In this document: positions 38,900 through 46,793 of the stretch, in pieces
How positions within the stretch are numbered: the first letter of the stretch is position 1
Layout: every line of letters starts with the position of its first letter
DNA from: Rubrivivax sp.
GTDB taxonomy: Bacteria; Pseudomonadota; Gammaproteobacteria; Burkholderiales; Burkholderiaceae_C
Assembly: GCA_020852865.1 (NCBI GenBank)
Contig: JADYZZ010000070.1
Location: 51,935-115,934 of the forward strand
Reading direction: 5' to 3'
DNA: 64,000 nt
Made by a program: the position numbers and the translations under genes
The notes under the pieces: model-generated
Seen by the model: only the letters and a program-made list of their open reading frames with translations
What the model was told of the DNA's origin: nothing
Database searches by the model: none

Positions 38900-40174
38900 T
38901 CATCCATCGCTGTCGTGCTCGTGCCGCCGGTTCGTGAGGTAGACCGTGCCGGTGAAGCTCGAGATCGCTCGCCCGTCGGCGCGCGCGACGTCGACGCGGT
39001 ACACCGCCAGGCGCCGGCCGCGCGAGACCTCGTGCGCACGCGCCACCAGCGTGTCGCCGGCCTGCGCCGCCTGCTGGTAGGTGATGTGCGCGTCGATGCC
39101 GGCGGCCACCGCGCCGCGCGAGTTCGAGGCCAGCCCGAACGCGGTGTCGGCGAGCGCGAAGATGACGCCGCCGTGGCAGCTGCCGTTGAAGTTGAGCTGG
39201 TCGGGGCGCAGCGTCAGGCGCACCTCGGCCTCGCCGAGGCCGGCGTGCGTGCAGACGATGCCGGCCGCCCGCGCGAAGGGGTCGGCGGCCGCCAGGCGCA
39301 GCACGCGCGCCGCGGCGGCGGCCACCGCCGGGTCGCGCGGCAGGCGCTGCCCGTGCCCGCAGGCGGCGCCGTGCGCGAGCGCGCGCCCGGCCAGTTCCTC
39401 GATGCCCTGGCCGGTGGCGGCGCTGACGCCCAGCACCGGCACCTGCCAGTCGCCGGCGCGTGCCGTGCGTGTGCGCAGCGGCAGCATCTCGCGCAGGTCG
39501 CGCGCGGCGGCCTCGGCGCCGGGCAGGTCGGACTTGGTCACCACCAGCAAGTCGGCGATCTCGAGGATGCCGGCCTTGATGGCCTGCACCGCGTCGCCCA
39601 GGCCGGGCGGCGAGACGACGATGCGCGTGTCGGCCAGCGCCATGATGCCGACCTCGGACTGGCCGGCGCCCACCGTCTCGACGATCACGGGGTCGAAGCC
39701 GGCGGCGTCGAGCACGTCGACCGCGCCGCGCGTGGCCGGCGCCAGGCCGCCCAGGCGGCCGCGCGAGGCCAGCGAGCGGATGAAGACATCGGGGTGCGCG
39801 CCGTGCTCGCCCATGCGCACGCGGTCGCCGAGCACGGCGCCGCCCGACAGCGGGCTCGACGGATCGACCGCCACCACGCCGATGCGCCGGCCGCGCGTCA
39901 GCAGCGCGCCGACGAGCGCGTGCACCAGGGTCGACTTGCCCGCGCCCGGCGCGCCCGTGACGCCGATGACCTGTGCGCGCCCCAGCTGCGGCGCCAGCGC
40001 CGCGTGCAGCGCCGCGGCGTCGGCCGCGCCCTGCTCGAGGCGGCTGATGGCGCGCGCCACGGCACGGCGCTCGCCTTGCAGCAAGCCGGGCGGCAGCGCG
40101 GGCGACGGCGCCGACGATGGCGCTGACGATGGCGGCGCAGCGCCGCCGCGCGGGGGCGGCGCTGCGCCGGTCAC
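38900..40174 (-). CDS. Fusion of acyl-CoA mutase GTPase chaperone MeaB with a PaaI-type thioesterase
   Basis: One 424-residue reading frame. After a Pro/Ser/Ala-rich leader of about 30 residues comes a MeaB/ArgK GTPase domain (about 30-280) with P-loop [35 protein letters not shown] and TKSD in place of NKxD. From about 287 it is a PaaI hotdog domain ([20 protein letters not shown]), without stop or Met between. MeaB's usual C-terminal dimerisation helices are missing. GTG start 40174 overlaps the mutase stop as GTGA. MeaB loads and protects B12 mutases; the thioesterase would free an acyl-CoA product or by-product. A deletion that joined two genes is possible. Confidence 0.9.
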   Translation of the reverse strand: MTGAAPPPRGGAAPPSSAPSSAPSPALPPGLLQGERRAVARAISRLEQGAADAAALHAALAPQLGRAQVIGVTGAPGAGKSTLVHALVGALLTRGRRIGVVAVDPSSPLSGGAVLGDRVRMGEHGAHPDVFIRSLASRGRLGGLAPATRGAVDVLDAAGFDPVIVETVGAGQSEVGIMALADTRIVVSPPGLGDAVQAIKAGILEIADLLVVTKSDLPGAEAAARDLREMLPLRTRTARAGDWQVPVLGVSAATGQGIEELAGRALAHGAACGHGQRLPRDPAVAAAAARVLRLAAADPFARAAGIVCTHAGLGEAEVRLTLRPDQLNFNGSCHGGVIFALADTAFGLASNSRGAVAAGIDAHITYQQAAQAGDTLVARAHEVSRGRRLAVYRVDVARADGRAISSFTGTVYLTNRRHEHDSDG

Positions 40175-41859
40175 ACGAAGGCCTGCACGTGGCCGAAGCC
40201 GAGCTCGCGGCGCAGCGCGGCGCAGATCTCGCCGTGCGTGCAGTCGGCCTCGGCGGCCTCGACGACGCGGCCAAAGAGGTTGTCGTGCGGGTCGCCGGCG
40301 GCGCGCGCCAGCGCGTCGAGCGCGCGCTGCACCGCGCAGTGCGCGCGCTCGGCCTTCCAGACGCGGAACGCGTCGAGGTGTGCGCGCATCGCCGCCGCGT
40401 CCGGGCGCGCGTTGATCGGGCGCGCGTCGCCGTCCTCGTCCACCCGATAGGCGTTCACCCCGACCACGGTCTGCGCGCCGCTGTCGATGCGTGCCTGGTG
40501 GCGCCGCGCCGACTCGCCGATCATGCGCTGCACGAAGCCGCTTTCCACCGCGCGGTACATGCCGCCGGCGTCGTGCACGAGGTCCAGCACGCGCTCGATC
40601 TCGGCTTGCATGCGGTCGGTGAGCGTCTCGACGTAGTGGCTGCCGCCCAGCGGGTCGATGACGTCGGTGAGGTGCGCCTCCTCGCGCAGGATGTTCTGCG
40701 TGGCGATGGCGATGCGCGCGCCGGCTTCGCCCGGCACCGACAGCGCCTCGTCGTAGGCGTCGGTGTGCAGCGACTGCAGGCCGCCGAAGATGCCGGCCAT
40801 CGCCTGCACCGCCACGCGCGCGATGTTGTTGAGCGGCTGCTGGCGCGTCAGGTCCACGCCCGAGGTCTGGCCGTGGAACTTGAAGCGCCACGAGCGGGGG
40901 TCGCGCGCGCCCAGGCGCTCGCGCGCCAGGCGCGCCCAGATGCGGCGCGCGGCGCGGAACTTGGCGATCTCCTCGAAGAAGCTGATCGAGATGTCGAAGA
41001 AGAACGTGAAGCGCGGCAGGAAGGCGTCGGGGTCCATGCCGCGCGCCATGCAGTCCTCGGCCGTCTGCAGCGCGGTGGCGAGGGTGAACGCCACCGCCTC
41101 GGCCGGCGTGGCGCCGGCTTGCTGCATGTGCTGGCCGACCACCGACATCGGGTTCCACTTGGGCAGGTGGCGGCTGCAGTAAGCGATGTGGTCGCCGAGG
41201 AGGCGCCGCGCGCCGGGCAGCGCGATGCGGAAGAACATGTGGTTGGCCGCGTAGTGGCTGAGGTAGTCGCTCTGGTTGCTGGTGCCGGCGAGGCGGCGCC
41301 AGTCGGTGCCGCGCCGGCGCGCCGTGGTCAGCAAGAAGGCGAGCAGCGTGAACGGGCTCGGGTCGTTCATGGCGCAGGACGTGCTGCCGAGATCCACGCC
41401 CTGCAGCGCGCGTTCCATGTGCGCGGCCGAGTTGACGACGGTGCCGCAGGTGCCGAGCAGCTCGAAGGGCGCCTCGTCCATGTCGATGCCGCGGAACACC
41501 GAGTTGCACGGGATCAGCGAGACGGCGTTGCCGCCGGCGCCCAGCACTTCGAGCAGGCGTGCGTTGTACTCGGCCGGCGTGCCGTGGCCGATGAGCTGGC
41601 GCTGGGTCCAGGTGCGGCCGCGGTGCATCGTCGCGTAGATGCCGCGCGTGTAGGGCGCCTGGCCCGGCAGGCCCATGGCGGCTTCGCCTTCGGGGTGCCA
41701 GTCGGCGGCGGTGTAGAGCGGCTGGATCGGCACGCCGCTGCGATTGGCGACGGTGCGGTCGCGGCCGACCTGCGCGGCGTACTCGCGCTGCCACTGCGCC
41801 AGCGCCGGATCGGCATCCGGGCGCTCGGGGTCGAAGCGGGCGTCCTCGGGCCGGTTCAT
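40171..41859 (-). CDS. Cobalamin-dependent acyl-CoA mutase, catalytic subunit, substrate not methylmalonyl-CoA
   Basis: Large subunit of a two-subunit B12 mutase (562 residues, TIM barrel only, B12 domain in the next gene upstream). CoA-binding motif [37 protein letters not shown] with the catalytic His, and [20 protein letters not shown] are clear. Compared with methylmalonyl-CoA mutase, the active-site Tyr of RQY is Leu (RQL), the carboxylate-binding Arg of MVRN is Asn (AANH), and the Tyr before the His is Gln (GQHM). Loss of the Arg argues against methylmalonyl-CoA and for a neutral or other acyl-CoA. ATG at 41859 (MNRPEDARF) chosen over the track's 41934. Confidence 0.88.
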   Translation of the reverse strand: MNRPEDARFDPERPDADPALAQWQREYAAQVGRDRTVANRSGVPIQPLYTAADWHPEGEAAMGLPGQAPYTRGIYATMHRGRTWTQRQLIGHGTPAEYNARLLEVLGAGGNAVSLIPCNSVFRGIDMDEAPFELLGTCGTVVNSAAHMERALQGVDLGSTSCAMNDPSPFTLLAFLLTTARRRGTDWRRLAGTSNQSDYLSHYAANHMFFRIALPGARRLLGDHIAYCSRHLPKWNPMSVVGQHMQQAGATPAEAVAFTLATALQTAEDCMARGMDPDAFLPRFTFFFDISISFFEEIAKFRAARRIWARLARERLGARDPRSWRFKFHGQTSGVDLTRQQPLNNIARVAVQAMAGIFGGLQSLHTDAYDEALSVPGEAGARIAIATQNILREEAHLTDVIDPLGGSHYVETLTDRMQAEIERVLDLVHDAGGMYRAVESGFVQRMIGESARRHQARIDSGAQTVVGVNAYRVDEDGDARPINARPDAAAMRAHLDAFRVWKAERAHCAVQRALDALARAAGDPHDNLFGRVVEAAEADCTHGEICAALRRELGFGHVQAFV

Positions 41860-41911
41860 GTTCGGCTCCGCGTCGTGCGATCGGGGCGGCGTGCCATGGC
41901 GTCGCCGCGGC

Positions 41912-42346
41912 TCAGGAGGCGGCGCGCTGCGCACGCACGGCGGCGGCCAGTTCGCGCATGCCGTCGGCGATGGCGGCGAGCGCGGCGCCCGGATGGAATA
42001 CGCGCGCGACGCCCGCTTCGAGCAGCAGGCGCTCCTCGTCGTCGGGGACGATGCCGCCGACGACGACGGCCAGGTCGTGCAGGCCGGCGGCGCGCAGCGC
42101 GTCCATCAGCCGGGGCACGATGAGGTGGTCGGTGGCGAGCGAGCTGATGCCGATCACGTCGACGTCCTCCTCGGCGGCGAGCTTGACGACGGCGGCGATC
42201 TCCTGCCACGGCGGCGTGTAGATCACCTCCATGCCGGCGTCGCGCAGCGCCGCGGCGACGACGCGGCTGCCGCGGTCGTGGCCGTCGAAGCCGATCTTCG
42301 TGATCAGCACCTTGGGGATGAACGCGTCCGGGGCGTCGGCCGTCAT
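41912..42346 (-). CDS. Cobalamin-binding subunit of acyl-CoA mutase
   Basis: The 144-residue product is a lone B12-binding domain with the base-off motif DGHDRGS (DxHxxG, supplying the lower His ligand), [10 protein letters not shown] (SxL) and [11 protein letters not shown] (GG). It partners the catalytic subunit 52 nt downstream, as in HcmB or the Icm small subunits. The ATG at 42346 overlaps the TetR stop as ATGA. The ORF track starts too far upstream. Confidence 0.93.
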   Translation of the reverse strand: MTADAPDAFIPKVLITKIGFDGHDRGSRVVAAALRDAGMEVIYTPPWQEIAAVVKLAAEEDVDVIGISSLATDHLIVPRLMDALRAAGLHDLAVVVGGIVPDDEERLLLEAGVARVFHPGAALAAIADGMRELAAAVRAQRAAS

Positions 42347-43023
42347 GCGCGGGGCTCCAGGCCCTGCCGCAGCAAGGCGACGAATTGGCGGGCGATGCCC
42401 GCGGGCGAATGCGCGCCGCCCGCGCGGTACCAGCGCGGTGACCCGTTGAGGGCACCCAGCAGCATCAGGCGCAGTGCACGGCGGTCGGTGCGCCGCGGCA
42501 GCGGCAGCGCAGCGACGAAGCCGCTCCACAGCGCCTCGTAGCGGTCGCGCAGTTGCACCAGGCGCGCGGCGGCCGCCGGCACGTCGGGCGGGAACACGCG
42601 CACCACCACGCGGGCGTAATCGTCGTCGCGCAGGATGGCCTCGAGGTGCGCCACGCAGGCCGCCTGCAGCCGCTCCCAGGGCTCGGCCCGCGGCAAGACG
42701 GCCGCTTCGACGGCGGCGCAGATCTGCTCGACGCCGCGCTGGTACACGGCGACCAGCAGATCGTCCTTGGTCGCGAAGTGGCAGTACAGCGAGCCCGGCA
42801 GCATGCCCGCGGCGCCGGCGATCTCACGCACCGAGGTGCCGTCGAAGCCGCGCCGGCCGAACAGGCGCGCCGCGGCGTCCAGCACCAGCGGGGCGCGGCT
42901 GTCGGCGTGCGGCTGCCTGGGCGCCGTCGGTGCCGCGGCAGGCCGGACAGACCGGGCAGGTGCGGCCCGCCGGCGCGTGGCGGCGGGCGGCGCGACCGGA
43001 GGGCGGACGAAGGTGCGTGGCAC
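42343..43023 (-). CDS. TetR-family regulator heading the mutase operon
   Basis: 226 residues. An Ala/Pro/Arg-rich N-terminal tail of about 45 residues precedes the HTH domain (VLDAAARLFGRRGFDGTSVR, then MLPGSLYCHFATKDDLLVAV). The C-terminal ligand domain is TetR_C-like. Start is GTG 43023. It overlaps the B12 subunit gene by ATGA, so regulator and mutase are one transcript. A CAAAC-N4-GTTTG palindrome sits 38 nt upstream between apparent promoter elements, implying autoregulation by an acyl-CoA ligand. Confidence 0.9.
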   Translation of the reverse strand: MPRTFVRPPVAPPAATRRRAAPARSVRPAAAPTAPRQPHADSRAPLVLDAAARLFGRRGFDGTSVREIAGAAGMLPGSLYCHFATKDDLLVAVYQRGVEQICAAVEAAVLPRAEPWERLQAACVAHLEAILRDDDYARVVVRVFPPDVPAAAARLVQLRDRYEALWSGFVAALPLPRRTDRRALRLMLLGALNGSPRWYRAGGAHSPAGIARQFVALLRQGLEPRA

Positions 43024-43053
43024 GTCGGCGCGAGCGGGGCGGCAAGGCGCGCC

Positions 43054-43080
43054 ACTATACCAAACAACTGTTTGTTAAAA
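43054..43080 (-). promoter_or_regulatory. Promoter and PsrA-like operator of the TetR-mutase operon
   Basis: CAAAC-AACT-GTTTG at 43061-43074 is a perfect dyad and equals the form (G/C)AAAC-N2-4-GTTT(G/C) reported for PsrA-type TetR regulators of fatty-acid genes. Immediately downstream on the minus strand is TATAGT (43054-43059), a good -10; a TTTTTA about 16 nt upstream may be the -35. The dyad thus overlaps the spacer. The AT-rich patch stands out strongly in this GC-rich region. Confidence 0.75.
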
Positions 43081-43195
43081 AGCAATGCCGGGCCGGCTCG
43101 CCGACGACAGGGCGGCCGCACGGCGGCGGGCCGGTGCGCATTCGGCTCGAACGCAGCGTCGGCGGCGCGCGGGCGGGCATCGGCGCGGCATCGGC

Positions 43196-43261
43196 GCCGC
43201 ACCAGTGCCGCACCAGCGCCGCATCAGCGCCGCACCAGTGCCGCATCAGCGCCGCATCAGC
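43196..43261. repeat. Six tandem copies of an 11-bp unit
   Basis: Six 11-mers of the form GCCGCAYCAGY (for example GCCGCACCAGT and GCCGCATCAGC) run head to tail and reach into the stop codon of the DUF349 gene. The unit is not a multiple of three. It lies between the promoter of the TetR operon and the end of the DUF349 gene on the same strand. Confidence 0.85.
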
Positions 43262-46172
43262 GCGATGCCAGCGAGCCGCGCCGGCGCAGGCCGGCCAGAA
43301 CCGCGTCCAGCCGGGCACGCTGCGTGCCGTCCAGGCCCGGTCGCCGCAGCAGCTCGGCCAGCATCTGCACGGGCGCCGGCGGCGCCGCCGCGGGCCGCCG
43401 CGTCTCGAGCGCAGCCTTCATGGCCTGCAGCTTGAGCGCGCGGCGTGCCGCCTCGAACGCCGACGGCGACGCCAGACCCCAGGCGGCTTCGAGCTGCAGC
43501 AGCAGCTCGTCGCTCGGCAGCGGCAGGCGCGACACCGCCGGGTTGGCTGCGGCCAGCCCGGCGCGCCCGGCGAGTGCCGGCTCCAGCGGATCGGGCAGCG
43601 CCGGCCAGGCGGACCAGCGCTGGTCGATCCCGGCGGCTGCGTCGCTGCCCTCGTTGGCCTCGGCCGCATTCGCGGCGGCCTCCAGCGCCAGGCACAGCGC
43701 CAGCTTGGCCTCGAGGGCATCGCACAGGGCATGCCACTGGCGCTGGGCGCTCTGGCCCAGGCGCCGGTCGGCGGCTTCGCAGGCGCGGCGCAGGCGCTGC
43801 TCGAGCGCGGCGGCCGGCTCGCGCGCCGGCGCACCGAGACGCTGCCACTGCGTTTGGACCTCGGCGAGCACGCGGCGGATCTGCGTCGGCGGCGTGGCGT
43901 CGTCGACCGCCTCGAGGCGTTCGATCAGCGCCCGGCGTTCGGCATCCTGCACGGCGAACTGCGCCTGGCGCGCATCGAACGCGGCCTGGCGCGCGGCGAA
44001 CGCGCCGTCGAGTGCGGACCTGAACTCCTGCCACAGCGCCGCCTCGTCGGCGCGCGCCAGCGGCAGGCTCTGGGCGTGCTGCTGCCAGCGCGCCTGCAGC
44101 GCGCGTGCCAGCGGCACGAGGTCGCGGCCCGCGGCGTCGGCGGCGAGGGCGCGCGCCTCGGCCACGAGCTGCTCGCGCTCGGCGCGCGCAGCCGCGCGCA
44201 GCGCCTGCAGCGGCTCGGCCAGGCGCCGCAGTGCGGCGTCGGCGCGGTCGGCGAGCGGCTTGCGCGCTTCGGGCGGCACGGTGTGCGCCAGCGGACCGAG
44301 CTTGCGCCAGGCGGCGTGGAACTGCTCGAGACGGCCGGCCGGCGAACGCCACGCGGCCGCTGCTGCCGTGCCGTCGCCGGCGGGCACCGGCACGGCCTCC
44401 AGCGCGGCCAGCAGGCGCTCGCGTTCGTGCAGGTTGCGCGCACGCGCGTTGCGCTGCGCCTCGAGCTGCAGCGCCACCGGTCGGTAGGCGGACTCGAGCG
44501 CGGTGTCGAAGCGCTTCCACAGGGCGTGGCTCACGCTGCCGCCCTGGTGATCGAGCGCCTTCCAGCGCGCGCGCAGATCGGTGATCGTCTCGACGAGCTG
44601 GCGCGTCGTGAGCTCGGGGCCTTCCTTCCCGCGCCTCTTGCCCGCGTGCCGGGGCTCGCCCGTCGCCCAGGCTGCGTCGGCGCGCCCGGCGCCGGGTACG
44701 TCGCCCGCGGCGCCTTCGGCGTTGGCCGGAGGGTCGGGCATGACTTCGGTCCTGATCTCGGGCTTGGCGTCGGCACCGGCGTCGGACGCGACCGCGGCAT
44801 TGGCGACGCGGCAGTCGCTCCCGGGGTCGCCGCCGCTGACTGCAAAGCTCGCGCCGTCCTTGCCGCCGTCCGTGCTGCCGTCCGTGCCGCCGTCCGTGGT
44901 CGTGCTTGCCGACACCGCCGCGGCCAGCGCCTCGGCCTGCTGCAGCAGTTCGTCGCGCGCGCGGCTGCCGGCCCAGCGCCGCCAGCCTTCGAGCTGCGCC
45001 AGACGCGCCTGCAGTGCATCGATGCGTCCACGCTGCGCCGCCGGCGGCGTTCCGGGTTGGCGTTCGATCCGGGCCAGCAACGTGCGCGCCGGCGTGAGCT
45101 GGCCCGCCTCGAGCGCGCCCTCGGCCTCGTCCAGCGCTGCCGCCAGCGCCTGCTGGACCTCGCGCCGGCGCAGCTCGCGCAGCCGGCTGCGGTGTGCCGC
45201 GATGGCCATGGCGCGTGCTTGCTGCTGCTGCGCCACGTGGTGGCGCATCGCGTCGTCCCAGACCGGGCGACCGAGCGGCGCGAAGGCCGCCCAGCGTTGC
45301 AGCCAGGCGTGCCAGGCGTCGTCTTCCGCGCGCACCGGCGCGCGGCCGGGCTCCCCCGCTGCGTCGTCGTCCGACAGGGGCAGGGGCAACTGCCGCAGCT
45401 CGTCGAGCAGGGCCAGGCGCGGCGCGAGCGCGTCGGCCGCTTCGAGGCCGCGCCGCAGCAGCTCGCAATGCGTGGGCGCAGCCTCGGGCGGCGCGGCGTC
45501 GAGGGTCGCGCGGGCTGCGGTGGCGGCGGCAGCCAGCGCGCCGCCTGCGCCGCCGTCCTCGATGCCTTGCACGCCGGCCGCCTCGAGTCCGGCGAGCGCG
45601 GCCAGTGCCCGCTCCGTCCACAGGCGCAGGAGGCGCGGCCGGTCGGCGTGCGCGCGCGTTGCGGCAGCCATCTGCGCCATGAGCGCGGCGAACTCGGCCG
45701 CGACGGCGCCGTCGACGAGCCTTGCGTCGAGTGCGCGCCAGGCGCGGTCGAGTTCGACCAGTTCGTTGAGCGCCAGCGCAGGCTGCGCCGCGGCGAAGCG
45801 CGCCGCGGCCAGCACCGTGGCCGCGCCTTCGCCGGCCTGGCGCCGCGCCGCCGCGGCGCTCAGGCGGCGCTTGGCCAGGCTGTGCAGGCGGCGGTCATGG
45901 CTGCGGGACGCGCCCTCGACGCGGCGCAGCGCGGCTTCGCCCTGCAGCGCCTCCACCGCTGCCAGCCTGAGCTCGAGCGGCGCCGGGCCTTCGGCCAGCT
46001 CCAGCAGCGCCGCGTCGTCGCCCTGCGCCGCGCGCAGGCGCTCGTGCCAGTCGACTGCAGCCGCTGCGGCCTTGGCGGCGGCAGCAGGCGCAGCAGCGGC
46101 CGGTCGGCCGGCCGGCGGTGTCGCCGCCCCGTTGTCGGATTGGCGTTGGCGTTCGAAGATCCAGCGGCGCAT
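43257..46172 (-). CDS. DUF349 domain protein
   Basis: Large 971-residue cytoplasmic protein made of helical, Arg/Ala/Glu-rich DUF349 repeats; recognisable pieces are DLRARWKALDHQGGSVSHAL, FDTALESAYRPVALQLEAQR and RVLAEVQTQWQRLG. A low-complexity, Gly/Asp/Thr-rich linker (TDGGTDGSTDGGKDG) splits it near residue 440. DUF349 proteins are linked by others to ribosome or cell-shape functions, but no activity is established. It stands alone between the carboxylase and mutase operons. Confidence 0.88.
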   Translation of the reverse strand: MRRWIFERQRQSDNGAATPPAGRPAAAAPAAAAKAAAAAVDWHERLRAAQGDDAALLELAEGPAPLELRLAAVEALQGEAALRRVEGASRSHDRRLHSLAKRRLSAAAARRQAGEGAATVLAAARFAAAQPALALNELVELDRAWRALDARLVDGAVAAEFAALMAQMAAATRAHADRPRLLRLWTERALAALAGLEAAGVQGIEDGGAGGALAAAATAARATLDAAPPEAAPTHCELLRRGLEAADALAPRLALLDELRQLPLPLSDDDAAGEPGRAPVRAEDDAWHAWLQRWAAFAPLGRPVWDDAMRHHVAQQQQARAMAIAAHRSRLRELRRREVQQALAAALDEAEGALEAGQLTPARTLLARIERQPGTPPAAQRGRIDALQARLAQLEGWRRWAGSRARDELLQQAEALAAAVSASTTTDGGTDGSTDGGKDGASFAVSGGDPGSDCRVANAAVASDAGADAKPEIRTEVMPDPPANAEGAAGDVPGAGRADAAWATGEPRHAGKRRGKEGPELTTRQLVETITDLRARWKALDHQGGSVSHALWKRFDTALESAYRPVALQLEAQRNARARNLHERERLLAALEAVPVPAGDGTAAAAAWRSPAGRLEQFHAAWRKLGPLAHTVPPEARKPLADRADAALRRLAEPLQALRAAARAEREQLVAEARALAADAAGRDLVPLARALQARWQQHAQSLPLARADEAALWQEFRSALDGAFAARQAAFDARQAQFAVQDAERRALIERLEAVDDATPPTQIRRVLAEVQTQWQRLGAPAREPAAALEQRLRRACEAADRRLGQSAQRQWHALCDALEAKLALCLALEAAANAAEANEGSDAAAGIDQRWSAWPALPDPLEPALAGRAGLAAANPAVSRLPLPSDELLLQLEAAWGLASPSAFEAARRALKLQAMKAALETRRPAAAPPAPVQMLAELLRRPGLDGTQRARLDAVLAGLRRRGSLASR

Positions 46173-46298
46173 GTGGCTTGCAAGGCAGGGCGCGTCCGGC
46201 GCGGGCGCTGCGCCGATTGTCGGCGCCCGGCCGCGGCCCAGGCCACGGTACGACCGGGCGGCGCGGTCGTGCCGTGGCGCGCGCCCGCCGCAGGACGC

Positions 46299-46793
46299 TC
46301 AGGCGATGACGAACGCCGCCGCTGCGGTGGCGATCAGCAGGCCTTCGTCGTTGTGCAGCGTCATCTGCGTCGAGCCGATGCGTCCGCCCAGGCGCGTGAC
46401 GCGCGCCACGGCGTCGAAGCGCTTGCCGATGCCGGGACGCAGGAAGTCGATGCGCAGGTCGATCGTGCCCATGCGGGCGAAGCGGTGCAGCACCTGGTCG
46501 GCGCTGTCGTTCGGGTGGCGCGCGGCGAGCTCGGCCATCAGCGCCAGGCCGGCCATGCCGTCGAGCACCGAGGAAATGACGCCGCCGTGCAGCCGCCCGT
46601 AGAGGAAATGGCCGACGAGCTCGGGGCGCATCTCGAAGCTGCCGCGCACGTCGCCCGCCTTGACCGAAGCGATCTTCAGTCCGAGCAGGCGGTTGAACGC
46701 GATCTGCTCTTCGAAGATGGCCTTGACCAGGGTGTCGAAGCGCGCCTGCTCCGCGGCGCTGCGCGGCGTGCCGGCGGCGGCGCGCTGGCTCAT
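46299..46793 (-). CDS. YigI/PaaI-like hotdog thioesterase
   Basis: 164 residues with LVGHFLYGRLHGGVISSVLD and the following MGTIDLRIDFLRPGIGKRFD, a hotdog thioesterase of the YigI subgroup. It overlaps the carboxylase alpha gene by ATGA and is the last gene in that operon, so it probably releases CoA from an intermediate or clears a dead-end acyl-CoA. Confidence 0.9.
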   Translation of the reverse strand: MSQRAAAGTPRSAAEQARFDTLVKAIFEEQIAFNRLLGLKIASVKAGDVRGSFEMRPELVGHFLYGRLHGGVISSVLDGMAGLALMAELAARHPNDSADQVLHRFARMGTIDLRIDFLRPGIGKRFDAVARVTRLGGRIGSTQMTLHNDEGLLIATAAAAFVIA

